From Streptomyces sp. TS71-3 (GTDB lineage Bacteria; Actinomycetota; Actinomycetes; Streptomycetales; Streptomycetaceae), in contig NZ_BNEL01000003.1 of assembly GCF_018327685.1 (NCBI RefSeq), forward strand, positions 2,542,001 through 2,606,000: 64,000 nt of DNA, in the 5' to 3' direction. Below are positions 8,761 to 17,097 of this stretch, piece by piece. Made by a program: the position numbers and the translations under genes. How positions within the stretch are numbered: position 1 is the stretch's first letter; each line of letters begins with the position of its first letter. The notes below the pieces were generated by a model. The model saw nothing but the letters and a program-made list of their open reading frames with translations. It made no database searches and was not told where the DNA came from.

Positions 8761-9648
8761 ATGGAGCGGAACGAAGGGCTCAGCGAGTTCCTGCGCGCCC
8801 ATCGCGCGGCGATGGATCCGGAGCGCCTCGGTCTGCCCGACACGGCGCCGCGGCGGGTCCCAGGGCTGCGCCGGGAGGAGCTCGCCGCGCTGGCCGGCGT
8901 CAGCGTGGACTACTACACGCGCCTGGAGCAGGGCAGGCCCATCACTCCCTCGGACTCCGTCCTCGACGCCCTGGCGAGCGCCCTCCAGCTCGACCCGGCG
9001 GAACGCAGCTACCTCCGCGCGGTGGCACGCCCGCAATCCGGTGGACGCCGCCGCGCTCCCCGTACCGTGCAGAAGGTACGTCCCGGGGTCCACGCGCTCC
9101 TCGCCCGGCTGGGGGACACCCCGGCCCTCGTGCTGGGCTGCCGCACCGACATCCTGCTGACCAACCGGATGGCCCGCGTCCTGCTCGCCGACTTCGACGG
9201 GATGCCGGCCCGGGACCGCAACGCCGCGCGCTGGATCGTGCTCGACGAGGCCGCGCGGTCACTCTTCGGGGACAACTGGGAGAGGATCGCCTCGGAGTTC
9301 GTGGGGACACTGCGGATGGATGCCGCCCGCCACCCCGACGACACCCGCACCGCCGAACTGGTCGGCGAGCTGTCCATGAAGAGCGACCGCTTCCGCCGCT
9401 GGTGGGCCGGGCAGAAGGTGGTGCAGTTCACCCACCACACCAAGGAGCTCCACCACCCGCTCGTCGGCCACCTCACCCTCCACACCGAGGCACTGTCCCT
9501 GCCCGGCGACCCGGACCAGACCCTGCTCACGTTCCTCCCCGACCCCGGATCGCCCTCGGACGAGGCCCTGACGGTGCTCGCCGCCTGGGCCGCCGACCAC
9601 AGTCGCGCGGGCGGCGGGAAAGCCGGCCGGACCGTTCCGCAGGACTGA
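8761..9648 (+). CDS. XRE-family regulator with MmyB-like ligand domain
   Basis: A 295-residue protein. Residues about 5-80 form an XRE helix-turn-helix with the characteristic text RVPGLRREELAALAGVSVDY followed by YTRLEQGRP. The remainder matches the MmyB-like ligand-binding domain (PAS-like; WWAGQKV and LTLHTEAL are typical late motifs). It is divergent from the SDR at 7742-8569 and probably controls it. A short inverted repeat at its stop separates it from the convergent NmrA gene. Confidence 0.9.
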   Translation: MERNEGLSEFLRAHRAAMDPERLGLPDTAPRRVPGLRREELAALAGVSVDYYTRLEQGRPITPSDSVLDALASALQLDPAERSYLRAVARPQSGGRRRAPRTVQKVRPGVHALLARLGDTPALVLGCRTDILLTNRMARVLLADFDGMPARDRNAARWIVLDEAARSLFGDNWERIASEFVGTLRMDAARHPDDTRTAELVGELSMKSDRFRRWWAGQKVVQFTHHTKELHHPLVGHLTLHTEALSLPGDPDQTLLTFLPDPGSPSDEALTVLAAWAADHSRAGGGKAGRTVPQD

Positions 9649-9663
9649 GCCGGCGGCCGGCTC
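9647..9663. terminator. Short inverted repeat between convergent genes
   Basis: GAGCCGG (9647-9653), loop CGG, CCGGCTC (9657-9663) form a perfect 7-bp stem overlapping the stop of the XRE regulator. It could serve as a weak terminator before the convergent NmrA-like gene. No T-tract. Confidence 0.4.
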
Positions 9664-9733
9664 GTACCGGCTCCCCGCGGGGAACGGACGGCCGGGCCTC
9701 CGACGGCGTCTCAGGGAGCGGTGGCGGTGGCGA

Positions 9734-10651
9734 TCACCTGGTGGAGGGGGCGGGGGCGAAGTTCGGGCCGCTGGTGTCGAAGTCGGCCTTGCGGTCGGTG
9801 ACGAACTGCTCGACGGACATCGGCGCATGATGGCCGATCCGCTCGATGTTGTCGTTCGTGCCGGCGAACACGCCGTTGCGGTAGTCGACGGCGACGTTGC
9901 TGAAGTGCTGGATCCGGTGCGGGTGCACCCCGCGTTCGGCCATGGCCGAGGTGAACTCCGTGACGCTGATCGGCTCGTAGTGCACCGGGATGCCGAGCAC
10001 GGTGGACATGGCCCGGGCGATGTCGTGGTGGTTCATCTCGACCGGGCCGTGCAGGGTGTGGACGGCGCGGTCGTGCGGCTCGGGGTCCAGCAGCAGGCCC
10101 GCGATCACGTGGGACTGGTCGACCGAGGCGATCGGGGCGTGGCGCCCCTCGCCGAACGGAAGCCGGAGGTAGCCCTCGCCGTCCCGCTTCTCCCACCACA
10201 GGGTCAGCCACTCGGCGAAGAAGGTCGGCCGGATGTGCGCGGTGAGCAGGTCGGTCCGATCCAGCAGGCGCTCGGACAGCCAGTGGTGCCGGGCGGCCTC
10301 GCTGCCCGCTTCGCGGCGGGCGGAGATCTGCGACATGTTGACCACGGACCGGACGCCCGCCTCGGTCGCCGCCTGGGCGAAGCAGGTGGTCGCCTCGATC
10401 AGGCCCGGCAGGATCGGGTAGCACAGGTAGGCGCTGGTGACGCCCTGCATGGCCGCGGCCAGGCCGTCGAGGTCGTGCAGGTCCGACACGGCGATCTCGG
10501 CACCGGCGTCGGCCAGCCCCCGGGAGCGCTCGTCCTCGCGGTGCGCCAGCGCGCGGACGCGGTAACCGCGCTCCAGCAGCAGCCTGGCCGCCCCGCCCCC
10601 GGTCTTGCCGGTCGCGCCGGTGATCAGGAACAGCCTGTCGTCCTTGGTCAT
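9734..10651 (-). CDS. NmrA-family NAD(P)-binding protein
   Basis: A 305-residue NmrA/HSCARG-type protein. The Rossmann motif LITGATGKTGGGAARLL lies at residues 9-25 and there is no catalytic YxxxK, as expected for this family. The long C-terminal half (IRPTFFAEWL, then HGPVEMNHHDIARAMSTVLG) is the usual substrate or quinone-binding part. The ATG at 10651 is chosen because the family motif begins right after it. It is divergent from an HxlR regulator, with two perfect operators between them, so expression is most likely controlled by that regulator. Confidence 0.88.
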   Translation of the reverse strand: MTKDDRLFLITGATGKTGGGAARLLLERGYRVRALAHREDERSRGLADAGAEIAVSDLHDLDGLAAAMQGVTSAYLCYPILPGLIEATTCFAQAATEAGVRSVVNMSQISARREAGSEAARHHWLSERLLDRTDLLTAHIRPTFFAEWLTLWWEKRDGEGYLRLPFGEGRHAPIASVDQSHVIAGLLLDPEPHDRAVHTLHGPVEMNHHDIARAMSTVLGIPVHYEPISVTEFTSAMAERGVHPHRIQHFSNVAVDYRNGVFAGTNDNIERIGHHAPMSVEQFVTDRKADFDTSGPNFAPAPSTR

Positions 10652-10817
10652 GCGAACACCTCTCGTAGGCGGCTCGTAGCCGATCACCGGCCCGGGGCCT
10701 CGACGATCCGCCGCACGTCCGCGGACGCCGGTCCGCACCGTCTCGGCGGGCTGTCGCAGCAGCTCCGCAGGCGGGCCGATCCGCGCCGCGTGCGCGGCCG
10801 GTTCTCGCCCCAGGCCA

Positions 10818-10832
10818 GTTCAGTCACTGAAC
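10818..10832. promoter_or_regulatory. HxlR-type operator, copy 1
   Basis: GTTCAGTCACTGAAC is a perfect 7-bp inverted repeat with a one-base centre in the divergent promoter between the NmrA-like gene and the HxlR regulator. An almost identical site lies 37 bp away centre to centre. Assignment to HxlR is inferred from position and symmetry. Confidence 0.75.
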
Positions 10833-10854
10833 TACTGCACCGTAGCACCACTGG

Positions 10855-10869
10855 GTTCAGTGACTGAAC
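10855..10869. promoter_or_regulatory. HxlR-type operator, copy 2
   Basis: GTTCAGTGACTGAAC differs from the first site only at the central base and ends 22 bp before the HxlR ATG. A dimeric winged-helix regulator bound here would block its own gene, consistent with autoregulation. Confidence 0.75.
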
Positions 10870-10891
10870 TCGGTGGAGGTAGGGTGGCGGC

Positions 10892-11446
10892 ATGACCCTT
10901 CCCAGCACCTACGCGGACCGCAACTGCTCGCTGGCGCGATCACTGGAGGTCCTCGGAGAGCGGTGGACGCTGCTCATCGTCCGCGACGCGTTCTACGGGG
11001 TCAGCCGGTTCGGAGACCTCGCCACCCAGCTCGGCGTCCCCCGCGCCGTCCTGAACGACCGGCTGAAGCTCCTCGTGCGTGAGGGCGTGTTCTCCCGGGA
11101 CGACGACGGCGCGGGCACCGTCGAGTACCGGCTGACCGCCAAGGGCATCGCGCTGTGGCCGATCCTGCGCGCGCTGATGGCCTGGGGCGACGAGTTCTAC
11201 TCCCCGGCCGGGGCGAGGCGCGCCCTGCGGCACGACCGGGACGGGGGTCTGCTCGACGACCAGGGGCGCTGCCGGGAATGCGGCTCGCTCGTGCCGGTCC
11301 CGCAGACCCGCATCGAACCCGGTCCGGGGTACGAGCCGGCGACGTCCGACCTCGATCCCGTGTCCGCCAGGCTCACCGGTGCCCGGCGACTCCTCGAACC
11401 GCTCGCGGCCTCGCGTACGGGCCGGGCCGGCGAGGGCGAGTCGTGA
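10892..11446 (+). CDS. HxlR-family transcriptional regulator
   Basis: A 184-residue winged-helix protein. The family core is present from residue 10: CSLARSLEVLGERWTLLIVR, then FGDLATQLGVPRAVLNDRLK and the wing VEYRLTAKG. The C terminus has a CREC pair (GRCREC, residues about 128-131) and a GPGY stretch. HxlR proteins typically sense aldehydes, quinones or other electrophiles and control an adjacent reductase. The divergent NmrA gene is the obvious target, and degenerate copies of the operator also precede the downstream GNAT gene. Confidence 0.92.
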   Translation: MTLPSTYADRNCSLARSLEVLGERWTLLIVRDAFYGVSRFGDLATQLGVPRAVLNDRLKLLVREGVFSRDDDGAGTVEYRLTAKGIALWPILRALMAWGDEFYSPAGARRALRHDRDGGLLDDQGRCRECGSLVPVPQTRIEPGPGYEPATSDLDPVSARLTGARRLLEPLAASRTGRAGEGES

Positions 11447-11504
11447 TGCGGACGCCGGCCACCGGTGGCGGCCGTCGCGACCGGGTGGGGCGCGACCCGC
11501 GACG

Positions 11505-11540
11505 AAGCAGTCACTGACCGCAGCCCCGCACCAGTTCAGT
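11505..11540. promoter_or_regulatory. Degenerate HxlR-like operator and half-site upstream of GNAT
   Basis: CAGTCACTG at 11508-11516 is exactly the nine-base centre of operator copy 1, and GTTCAGT at 11534-11540 is an exact half-site. Both lie within 70 bp upstream of the acetyltransferase start, which suggests weaker binding by the same regulator. This is inference from sequence similarity. Confidence 0.45.
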
Positions 11541-11571
11541 CCACCCCTTCTCCAGCAGTGAGGACACCGCC

Positions 11572-12294
11572 TTGCCCACGCACGTCCTGGACAACTCGAT
11601 CCACTCCGCACTGAGCGGGCCGCACGCCCACCTCGCGCAGCGGCGCGGCAACGCACTGCGCTACCCGGCCGACATGTCACCGTTCATGGCGCTGCCCGAA
11701 CGCCCTCGGGCCGCCGACTGGGCGGACATCGCGGCACTCGCCGGTCCCGGCACGCAGGTCACCCTGAGCGGTCCCCGTCCCGAGCCTCCGGACGGCTGGG
11801 AGACCGTGCGGGTGGTCCCCCTGCTGCAGTTCGTCGACGACGGGATCGCCGCCGCGCCGGACGAGGAGGCCGTCCCCCTCCGCCGGGCGGACGTTCCGGA
11901 GATGCTCGCCCTGGCCGAACGCACCAGGCCGGGGCCGTTCCTGCCGCGCACGATAGAGCTGGGCGCCTACCTCGGTGTCCGCCGCGAGGGCCGTCTCGTC
12001 GCCATGGCCGGTGAACGGCTGCACGCTCCCGGCTGGACGGAGATCAGCGGGGTCTGCACCGATCCGGGATGGCGGGGACAGCGGCTCGGGACACGCCTCC
12101 TGCTGGCCATCGCGGCCGGCATCCGGGAACGCGGCGAGACGCCGTTCCTGCACGTGCTCGAATCCAACACGAACGCCATCCGCCTCTACGAGGCCCTCGG
12201 ATTCCGGCTCCGCCTGCGCACCGCGAACTACGTCCTCACGTCGTCGTCCGCCATGCCGGCGGACGGGCTCACGTCAGATCCCCAGGAGGCGTGA
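11572..12294 (+). CDS. GNAT-family N-acetyltransferase
   Basis: A 240-residue GNAT protein of the FR47-like group. The acetyl-CoA loop is seen as ISGVCTDPGWRGQRLGTRLL near residues 160-180 (R-x-x-G-x-G/A type), followed by FLHVLESNTNAIRLYEALGF, the usual motif B. The N-terminal 100 residues resemble the linker region of FR47 proteins. The start is TTG at 11572 with GAGGA about nine bases upstream. The end overlaps the convergent LysR gene by 21 bp. Substrate not known; operator-like sequence suggests co-regulation with the HxlR system. Confidence 0.88.
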   Translation: MPTHVLDNSIHSALSGPHAHLAQRRGNALRYPADMSPFMALPERPRAADWADIAALAGPGTQVTLSGPRPEPPDGWETVRVVPLLQFVDDGIAAAPDEEAVPLRRADVPEMLALAERTRPGPFLPRTIELGAYLGVRREGRLVAMAGERLHAPGWTEISGVCTDPGWRGQRLGTRLLLAIAAGIRERGETPFLHVLESNTNAIRLYEALGFRLRLRTANYVLTSSSAMPADGLTSDPQEA

Positions 12295-13101
12295 ACCGCC
12301 GTCGAGCACCGGGGTGGATCCCTTGGTGACGGTCTCGGCAAGGGAGAGGAGATCGGGGTTGGTGGCGCCGAGTGCCCAGCAGAAGGCGAGGGTCGTGGGG
12401 GGAAGATCGGAGACGGGCACCGCGGTCACCTCGCCGGGCAGCCGGTCCGCCACGGCCGATCCGACCACCGTGACGAGACGGCCCAGGGCGACCCGGTCCA
12501 TGATCTCGTCCAGTCCCGCCGCGGGGCACTGGGCACGGTAGCCGGGCTCTTCCCGCAGGTCGGCCACGGTCACCTCGGGGCGGACGGCCAGCGCATGGTC
12601 CGCTCGCAGCAGTGCCACCGGGCTCTCCCTGCCCACCTCGACCGCCTCCAGGCCGGTGAGGTCGTCGGTGCCGAGGCACAACAGCGCGGCGTCGGCCTTG
12701 CCGTCCCGTATCGCGGCTCCCGCGTCGCGGGTGAAGACGAGCTCCGGCTCCGCCCCGGTGTGCAGGCGCAGCAGCCGTGGCAGCAGGCCGCTCCCGGCGC
12801 CGGGCCGCACGGCGATCACGAGTCGGTGGCCGTGCGCGGCCCGCTGGGTGCGCCGCACCGCGGCGTCCAGCTCGTCGAGCAGGTCATGGCACTCGTCGCG
12901 GAAGACCCGGCCCGCGTCGGTGAGTTCCACGCGCCGGCTCGTGCGGCGCAGCAGCCGGACCCCCATACGCCGCTCCAGGCGGGCGATGGCGCGCGACAGC
13001 ACCGGCTGGGTGATGCCCAGTGCCTCCGCGGCCCGGCTGAAGTGGAGCTCCTCGGCCAGGGCGGCGAAGTAGGCGAGCTCCCGGGTATCCAGACGATCCA
13101 T
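12274..13101 (-). CDS. LysR-family transcriptional regulator
   Basis: A 275-residue LysR-type regulator. The N-terminal helix-turn-helix is clear: RELAYFAALAEELHFSRAAE, then ITQPVLSRAIARLERRMGV and the wing VELTDAGR. A substrate-binding domain starts near residue 90. ATG at 13101 is used; an in-frame ATG seven codons upstream (13122) is possible. It is divergent from a small NTF2-like protein gene 160 bp away, the likely target. The 3' end overlaps the convergent GNAT gene. Confidence 0.92.
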   Translation of the reverse strand: MDRLDTRELAYFAALAEELHFSRAAEALGITQPVLSRAIARLERRMGVRLLRRTSRRVELTDAGRVFRDECHDLLDELDAAVRRTQRAAHGHRLVIAVRPGAGSGLLPRLLRLHTGAEPELVFTRDAGAAIRDGKADAALLCLGTDDLTGLEAVEVGRESPVALLRADHALAVRPEVTVADLREEPGYRAQCPAAGLDEIMDRVALGRLVTVVGSAVADRLPGEVTAVPVSDLPPTTLAFCWALGATNPDLLSLAETVTKGSTPVLDGGSRLLGI

Positions 13102-13263
13102 GTCTTCAGGGTATAGCCGCATGTCCAAAGGGTCATGGCTTCCCGCCACGGCGGATGGTCGACTGGTGGCACGGGCCGCCGGCGACCTCCGTCGCTGCCG
13201 AGAGGCCCGTGCCCGAAGCCGTCGCAGGGTGCGAGATCCCGTGGAGTTCGAGGAGTCCTTGAT

Positions 13264-13752
13264 ATGAGTGATGAGCGCAGGATCCAGGAGGTGCTCGCCC
13301 GCTACGTGCGCGCGACGGACCGGCGGGACGGCGTGGCCCAGGGTGCACTGTTCACCGACGACGCGGTCGTGCAGATCCACACCAAGACCGGCCCCGACCG
13401 CTACGAACCGTTCGGTGAGCCCCTCATCGGGGGCGCGGCGGTGCGGTACGCGGTCGAGAACTTCATGGAGCCGCACCCCGAGGGCGGCTCCAGCCACCAC
13501 ACCACCTCCGACCACGTCATCGAGGTCGACGGCGACCGTGCGCACCTCAACGCGCAGGTCATCGTCTTCCGGGTGCGCGCCGCGCGCCGCCCCGACGGCG
13601 GCTGGCCGGAGGGTGCGTTCGGCGCGCAGGGCACCGTGGAGCCCCACGAGTCGGGCTACTACGACACCGAGCTCCGCCGGATCGACGGGGAGTGGAAGAT
13701 CGTCCGTCACGACGTCCTGCTGGACATGCCGATGGCGGTTCCGGGGGTGTGA
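13264..13752 (+). CDS. SnoaL/NTF2-like domain protein
   Basis: A 162-residue alpha+beta barrel protein of the SnoaL-like group. It begins RIQEVLARYVRATDRRDG, the usual first helix with a polar pocket, then ALFTDDAVVQIH and the characteristic SHHTTSDHVIEVDGDRAH, and ends with DTELRRIDGEWKIVRHDV. Such proteins act as small isomerases, cyclases, dehydratases or binding proteins; no specific reaction can be assigned. It is divergent from a LysR regulator that probably controls it. A good hairpin follows 27 bp after the stop. Confidence 0.85.
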   Translation: MSDERRIQEVLARYVRATDRRDGVAQGALFTDDAVVQIHTKTGPDRYEPFGEPLIGGAAVRYAVENFMEPHPEGGSSHHTTSDHVIEVDGDRAHLNAQVIVFRVRAARRPDGGWPEGAFGAQGTVEPHESGYYDTELRRIDGEWKIVRHDVLLDMPMAVPGV

Positions 13753-13778
13753 CGGTGAGGGCTGTGGCCCGCTGACGT

Positions 13779-13819
13779 GAGGGCCCTGGTCCACCGCCGG
13801 TACGGCGGTGGACGCCCTC
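13779..13819. terminator. Hairpin terminator after NTF2-like gene
   Basis: A perfect 10-bp stem, GTCCACCGCC (13789-13798) with GGCGGTGGAC (13804-13813), has a 5-base loop. It is extended by GAGGGC (13779-13784) and GCCCTC (13814-13819) around a four-base bulge. It lies between convergent genes. Confidence 0.7.
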
Positions 13820-13887
13820 GGCTCCAAGCCGGACGACACCTCCCGGTCCACGGTGCGGGCGGTGGCGTGGGGTCCACGCCATGGCGC

Positions 13888-14285
13888 TCAGCGTGACTGG
13901 AGCGCGTCCAGCGCCACCGCCTGCGCGAGCACCAGCCGCCGGTCGAGCCGGTCGTCCCCTATCCGTACGTGGTAGTGGTCGCGGAAGCGGGTCGTCTTCT
14001 CGAAGGAGCCCACGTTCCGGCCATCCGCGTCGACGAAGTCGAAGTGGTACTTCCAGATGAAGGGCAGGTCCCCGACCCACGGCAGCAGCCCCCACACCCG
14101 GCGGAAGACGGCCAGCGCGGCGCTGCGCTCCTGCACGGTGACCGCGGGCAGTCCCGGCTGGTCGAGCTGCCAGGTCGAGCGCAGCAGCGACTTGCCGAAC
14201 TTCTTGCTGAACACGCCCACGGGCTGCCCCGCGCCGGTGACGTCGTCACCCGCTGGTGGACGTGGAACTGGGGTTGGGACTGCAC
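13888..14285 (-). pseudogene. LURP-one-related/scramblase-like gene with internal deletion
   Basis: The minus strand from 14220 down reads a clean C-terminal half of a LURP-one/tubby-like protein, beginning VGVFSKKFGKSLLRSTWQLD and ending AQAVALDALQSR. Just upstream in a different frame is the text QFHVHQRVT, the usual N-terminal start of these Streptomyces proteins, from a possible GTG at 14285. The two meet near 14245-14255 with no room for the roughly 60-residue middle part of the domain. The simplest reading is an internal deletion with frame shift. Alternatively, a short 110-residue protein may be made from GTG 14220. The family identity is from recalled motif patterns, so it is moderately sure. 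Confidence 0.55.
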
Positions 14286-14377
14286 TTCGCCGGCATCCCT
14301 CTCTGCTGTCGCGCGCGTCAGCGTATCGGGGACCGCGTCAGGCCGTGACGGCCCGGCAGCACGGCGCCGATGCGCTG

Positions 14378-15700
14378 TCAGGCGCGCGGTGCCCGCAGGG
14401 CGAGCACGGCCATGTCGTCGTGGCCGTCGCTGGGGTGCTCGTCGACCAGCGCCTCGACGAGGTCCTTCAGGGGCAGGGCGGTGTGCTCGGTGACGAGGGC
14501 GGCCAGGCGTTCCAGTCCCGTCTCGACCGGCTGCCGCCGGTCCTCGATGAGGCCGTCGGTGTAGAGGATCACCGTGGAGCCCGCGGGCACGGGGTGGGTG
14601 TGGTCGGCGCGCGGCTGCCCGGTCTCGACGCCGAGCGGCAGGTCGGGCTCCACCTGGAGGTAGTGGACCCGGTTGTCGGGGGTGAGCAGGAGGGGCGGCA
14701 GGTGTCCCGCGGTGCTCCAGCGCAGGATCCAGTCGCACGGCCCGGCCGGTTCGAGGTGGGCGAGGCACGCTGTGGTGACGGGCTGGTCGGTGATCGCCTG
14801 GAGGGCCCGGTCGAGGTGGGAGAGGACCGCGCTGGGTGAGGCGTGCTGGTCGTAGAGCAGGGCGCGCAGCATGTTGCGTACCTGCGCCATGGCGGCCGCG
14901 GCGCGCAGGTCGTGGCCGACGACGTCGCCGACGACGGCCGCGCAGGCCCGGTCGGGGACCAGCAGGGCGTCGTACCAGTCTCCGCCGATGTACGCGGGTG
15001 TGCTCGCGGGGCGGTAGGCGGCCGCGGCTTCGAAGGGCCGCAGGTCGGGCAGGTGCGGGAGCAGGTGCCGCTGGAACTGCTCGGCGTCGAGCCGGGTCCG
15101 CTCGTAGAGGCGGGCGTCGTCGATGGCCAGGCCCGCGGCGCTGGCGAGCGCGGCGATGAGCTCCTCGTCGTGGGCGTCGAAGGGCCGTCCGTCGAGCCGG
15201 TCGGAGACGTAGAGGTCTCCGTAGATGCGGCCACGGGTGTTGACCGCGGCCCCGAGCAGGGTGCGCATCGGCGGATGGCCCGGCGGGAAGCCGGCCGACT
15301 CCGGGTGGGCGGAGATGTCATCGACGCGCAGCGTGCCCGGAACGGCGATCAGGTGCCCCAGCAGTCCGCGGCCGCGAGGGAGCTCCACGCCGCGAAGGTC
15401 GGCCCGCTCCTTCTCGGACAGGCCCATCGGGATGAACTGCGCGAGGTGTTCGCCGTTCTCGTCGAGCACGCCGAGTGCCCCGTAGCGGGCGCCGACCAGC
15501 TCCATCGCCGTCTCGACGATCAGTTGCAGCACCACGGTCAGCTCGACGTTCCGGCTGAGGACCGCCTCGTACAGGGCGTGCAACCCGTCCTGGGCCCGGG
15601 CGAGCGATCTGAGCTGCTCGGCGATCCCCTCCAGCTCACCGCTCAGACGCAGCCGCGGGACCCCGTCCGACGGTTCCGGGACGTTCTCGTTGCTTGTCAT
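14378..15700 (-). CDS. GAF domain-containing SpoIIE-type (PP2C) phosphatase
   Basis: A 440-residue signalling protein. An N-terminal coiled helix (residues 20-50) leads to a GAF sensor domain (about 50-205, with YGALGVLDENGEHLAQF and RIYGDLYVSDRLDG). A SpoIIE/RsbU-type PP2C phosphatase follows (about 215-440), with metal-binding text GGDWYDALLVPD, GDVVGHDLRAAAAM, YTDGLIEDR and the terminal GHDDMAVLALR. Such proteins dephosphorylate anti-sigma factor antagonists in stress or developmental pathways. No sigma-factor genes are nearby. It is followed by the broken LURP-one gene on the same strand. Confidence 0.92.
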   Translation of the reverse strand: MTSNENVPEPSDGVPRLRLSGELEGIAEQLRSLARAQDGLHALYEAVLSRNVELTVVLQLIVETAMELVGARYGALGVLDENGEHLAQFIPMGLSEKERADLRGVELPRGRGLLGHLIAVPGTLRVDDISAHPESAGFPPGHPPMRTLLGAAVNTRGRIYGDLYVSDRLDGRPFDAHDEELIAALASAAGLAIDDARLYERTRLDAEQFQRHLLPHLPDLRPFEAAAAYRPASTPAYIGGDWYDALLVPDRACAAVVGDVVGHDLRAAAAMAQVRNMLRALLYDQHASPSAVLSHLDRALQAITDQPVTTACLAHLEPAGPCDWILRWSTAGHLPPLLLTPDNRVHYLQVEPDLPLGVETGQPRADHTHPVPAGSTVILYTDGLIEDRRQPVETGLERLAALVTEHTALPLKDLVEALVDEHPSDGHDDMAVLALRAPRA

Positions 15701-16116
15701 CACAGGCGCCTGTTCGTCCGACGTTCGGTCTCGGTGGCCCGGAATCCGCCACCGCGGGCCGCGTCCCGGCGCCTTCGGCCGCGGCCGTGCACTGCGAGGA
15801 GGAACGGGGAGCGACCCGCGGGGCCCCGGCGCCGTGGTGCGTAGCGGGACCTCACGCGGGGGCCGGCTGCGGCTCCTCAAGAGCCTCGGTGGCCTCTCCC
15901 GGCCAAGGCCGCGACGCAGGAGGGGGCCCGCCTCCAAGGCGAGGTGGCGGACCGCCCGGCCCAGGGGGCGCGGGCAGGGGAGTGGGTTCCATATCCGCAC
16001 GCTAGAGGGGCCCGGACGCGGGATGCCGCAGTCGCGGCCCCTCGCTCACCTGGACGGACCAGGGTCCTTGACGGAGCGTGCCGCAATGGACGACACCAGC
16101 GCCCGGGCACCGCACG
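15701..16116. other. Intergenic stretch without recognised gene
   Basis: These 416 bp separate two minus-strand genes. The frame upstream of the phosphatase is open back to about 16000, but it has no plausible start or conserved protein text. The region presumably carries the phosphatase promoter; no clear -10/-35 or hairpin stood out. Confidence 0.5.
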
Positions 16117-17097
16117 TCAGCGCACGCAGCGAAAACCCGTGTTGCCGCTGGAGCTGTCCGGAGTGTTGCCCATCCGGGCGGAGGTGCGGTAGCGGAAGCA
16201 GTAGGACTCGTGGCACAGGTGGGAGCCGCCGCGCAGCACCCTGCCCTCGCCCACCGGCGGGCCGGCCGGGTTCTCGCGGGGCCCGCGCTTGTGGAAGCCG
16301 GGGCTGAACCGGTCGGCGCACCACTCCCAGACGTTGCCGGTCATGTTGAACAGCCCGTAGCCGTTGGCCGGGAAGGCGTCGACGGGGCAGGTGCCGGGGT
16401 AGCCGTCGGAGGCGGTGTTGTGGTGCGGGAACGTGCCCTGCCACACGTTCATCCGGGGCTCCCCGCCGGGCTCACGCTCGTCGCCCCATGGATACGGCTT
16501 GCCGACGAGGCCGCCGCGCGCCGCGTACTCCCACTGGGCCTCGGTCGGCAGGCGGGTGCCCGCCCAGGCGCAGTAGGCCAGCGCGTCGTGGTGCGAGACG
16601 TGCACCACCGGGTGGTCCGCGCGCCGCCTGACGCCGGACCCGGGCCCCTCGGGGGTGCGCCAGCTCGCTCCGTACACCTGCCGCCACCAGGGCGTCCGGG
16701 CGGGGGCGCGGGTCGGCGGGAAGCCGTCCGGGAGGAAACCGGCGAAGACGTAGGACCAGCCGAACCGCTCCGCGTCGGTGACGTGGCCGGTCGCCGCGGC
16801 GAAGGCCCCGAACTCGGCGTTCGTCACCGCGGTGGCGGCGATCTCGAACGGGTCAAGGACCACCTCGCGCACCGGGCCCTCCCCGTCGCCCGGGTAGGGG
16901 CTCCGCTCGCTCCCCATGAGGAACGCGCCGCCGGGCAGTGCCCGCCACCCCCCGGCCGGTTCGGCGGCGGCTGCGGTGCCGCGGCGTGCCGATCCCAGGT
17001 GGCCGGCGGCGCTCCCGCCGGGCACGGGCTCCCCCTCGCGTGCCGGTGCGCAGCACGCGTGCCCGGCGGTCGAAGCAGCCGGTGTGTCGGTGCTCAT
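16117..17097 (-). CDS. Formylglycine-generating enzyme (sulfatase-modifying factor)
   Basis: A 326-residue FGE-family protein, which oxidises the active-site cysteine of type I sulfatases to formylglycine. The near-terminal active-site pair is intact: Cys295 and Cys300 in CHESYCFRYR, followed by NTPDSSSGNTGFRC. This marks a true FGE rather than a generic SUMF1-fold protein. Other family text includes GGAFLMGS, VTNAEFGAF, LPTEAQWEYAARGG and GNVWEWCADRF. The N terminus carries a CC pair (HACCAPAR). Its ATG overlaps the stop of the upstream GntR regulator in an ATGA arrangement, so the two are translated together. No sulfatase gene is in the window. Confidence 0.93.
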   Translation of the reverse strand: MSTDTPAASTAGHACCAPAREGEPVPGGSAAGHLGSARRGTAAAAEPAGGWRALPGGAFLMGSERSPYPGDGEGPVREVVLDPFEIAATAVTNAEFGAFAAATGHVTDAERFGWSYVFAGFLPDGFPPTRAPARTPWWRQVYGASWRTPEGPGSGVRRRADHPVVHVSHHDALAYCAWAGTRLPTEAQWEYAARGGLVGKPYPWGDEREPGGEPRMNVWQGTFPHHNTASDGYPGTCPVDAFPANGYGLFNMTGNVWEWCADRFSPGFHKRGPRENPAGPPVGEGRVLRGGSHLCHESYCFRYRTSARMGNTPDSSSGNTGFRCVR

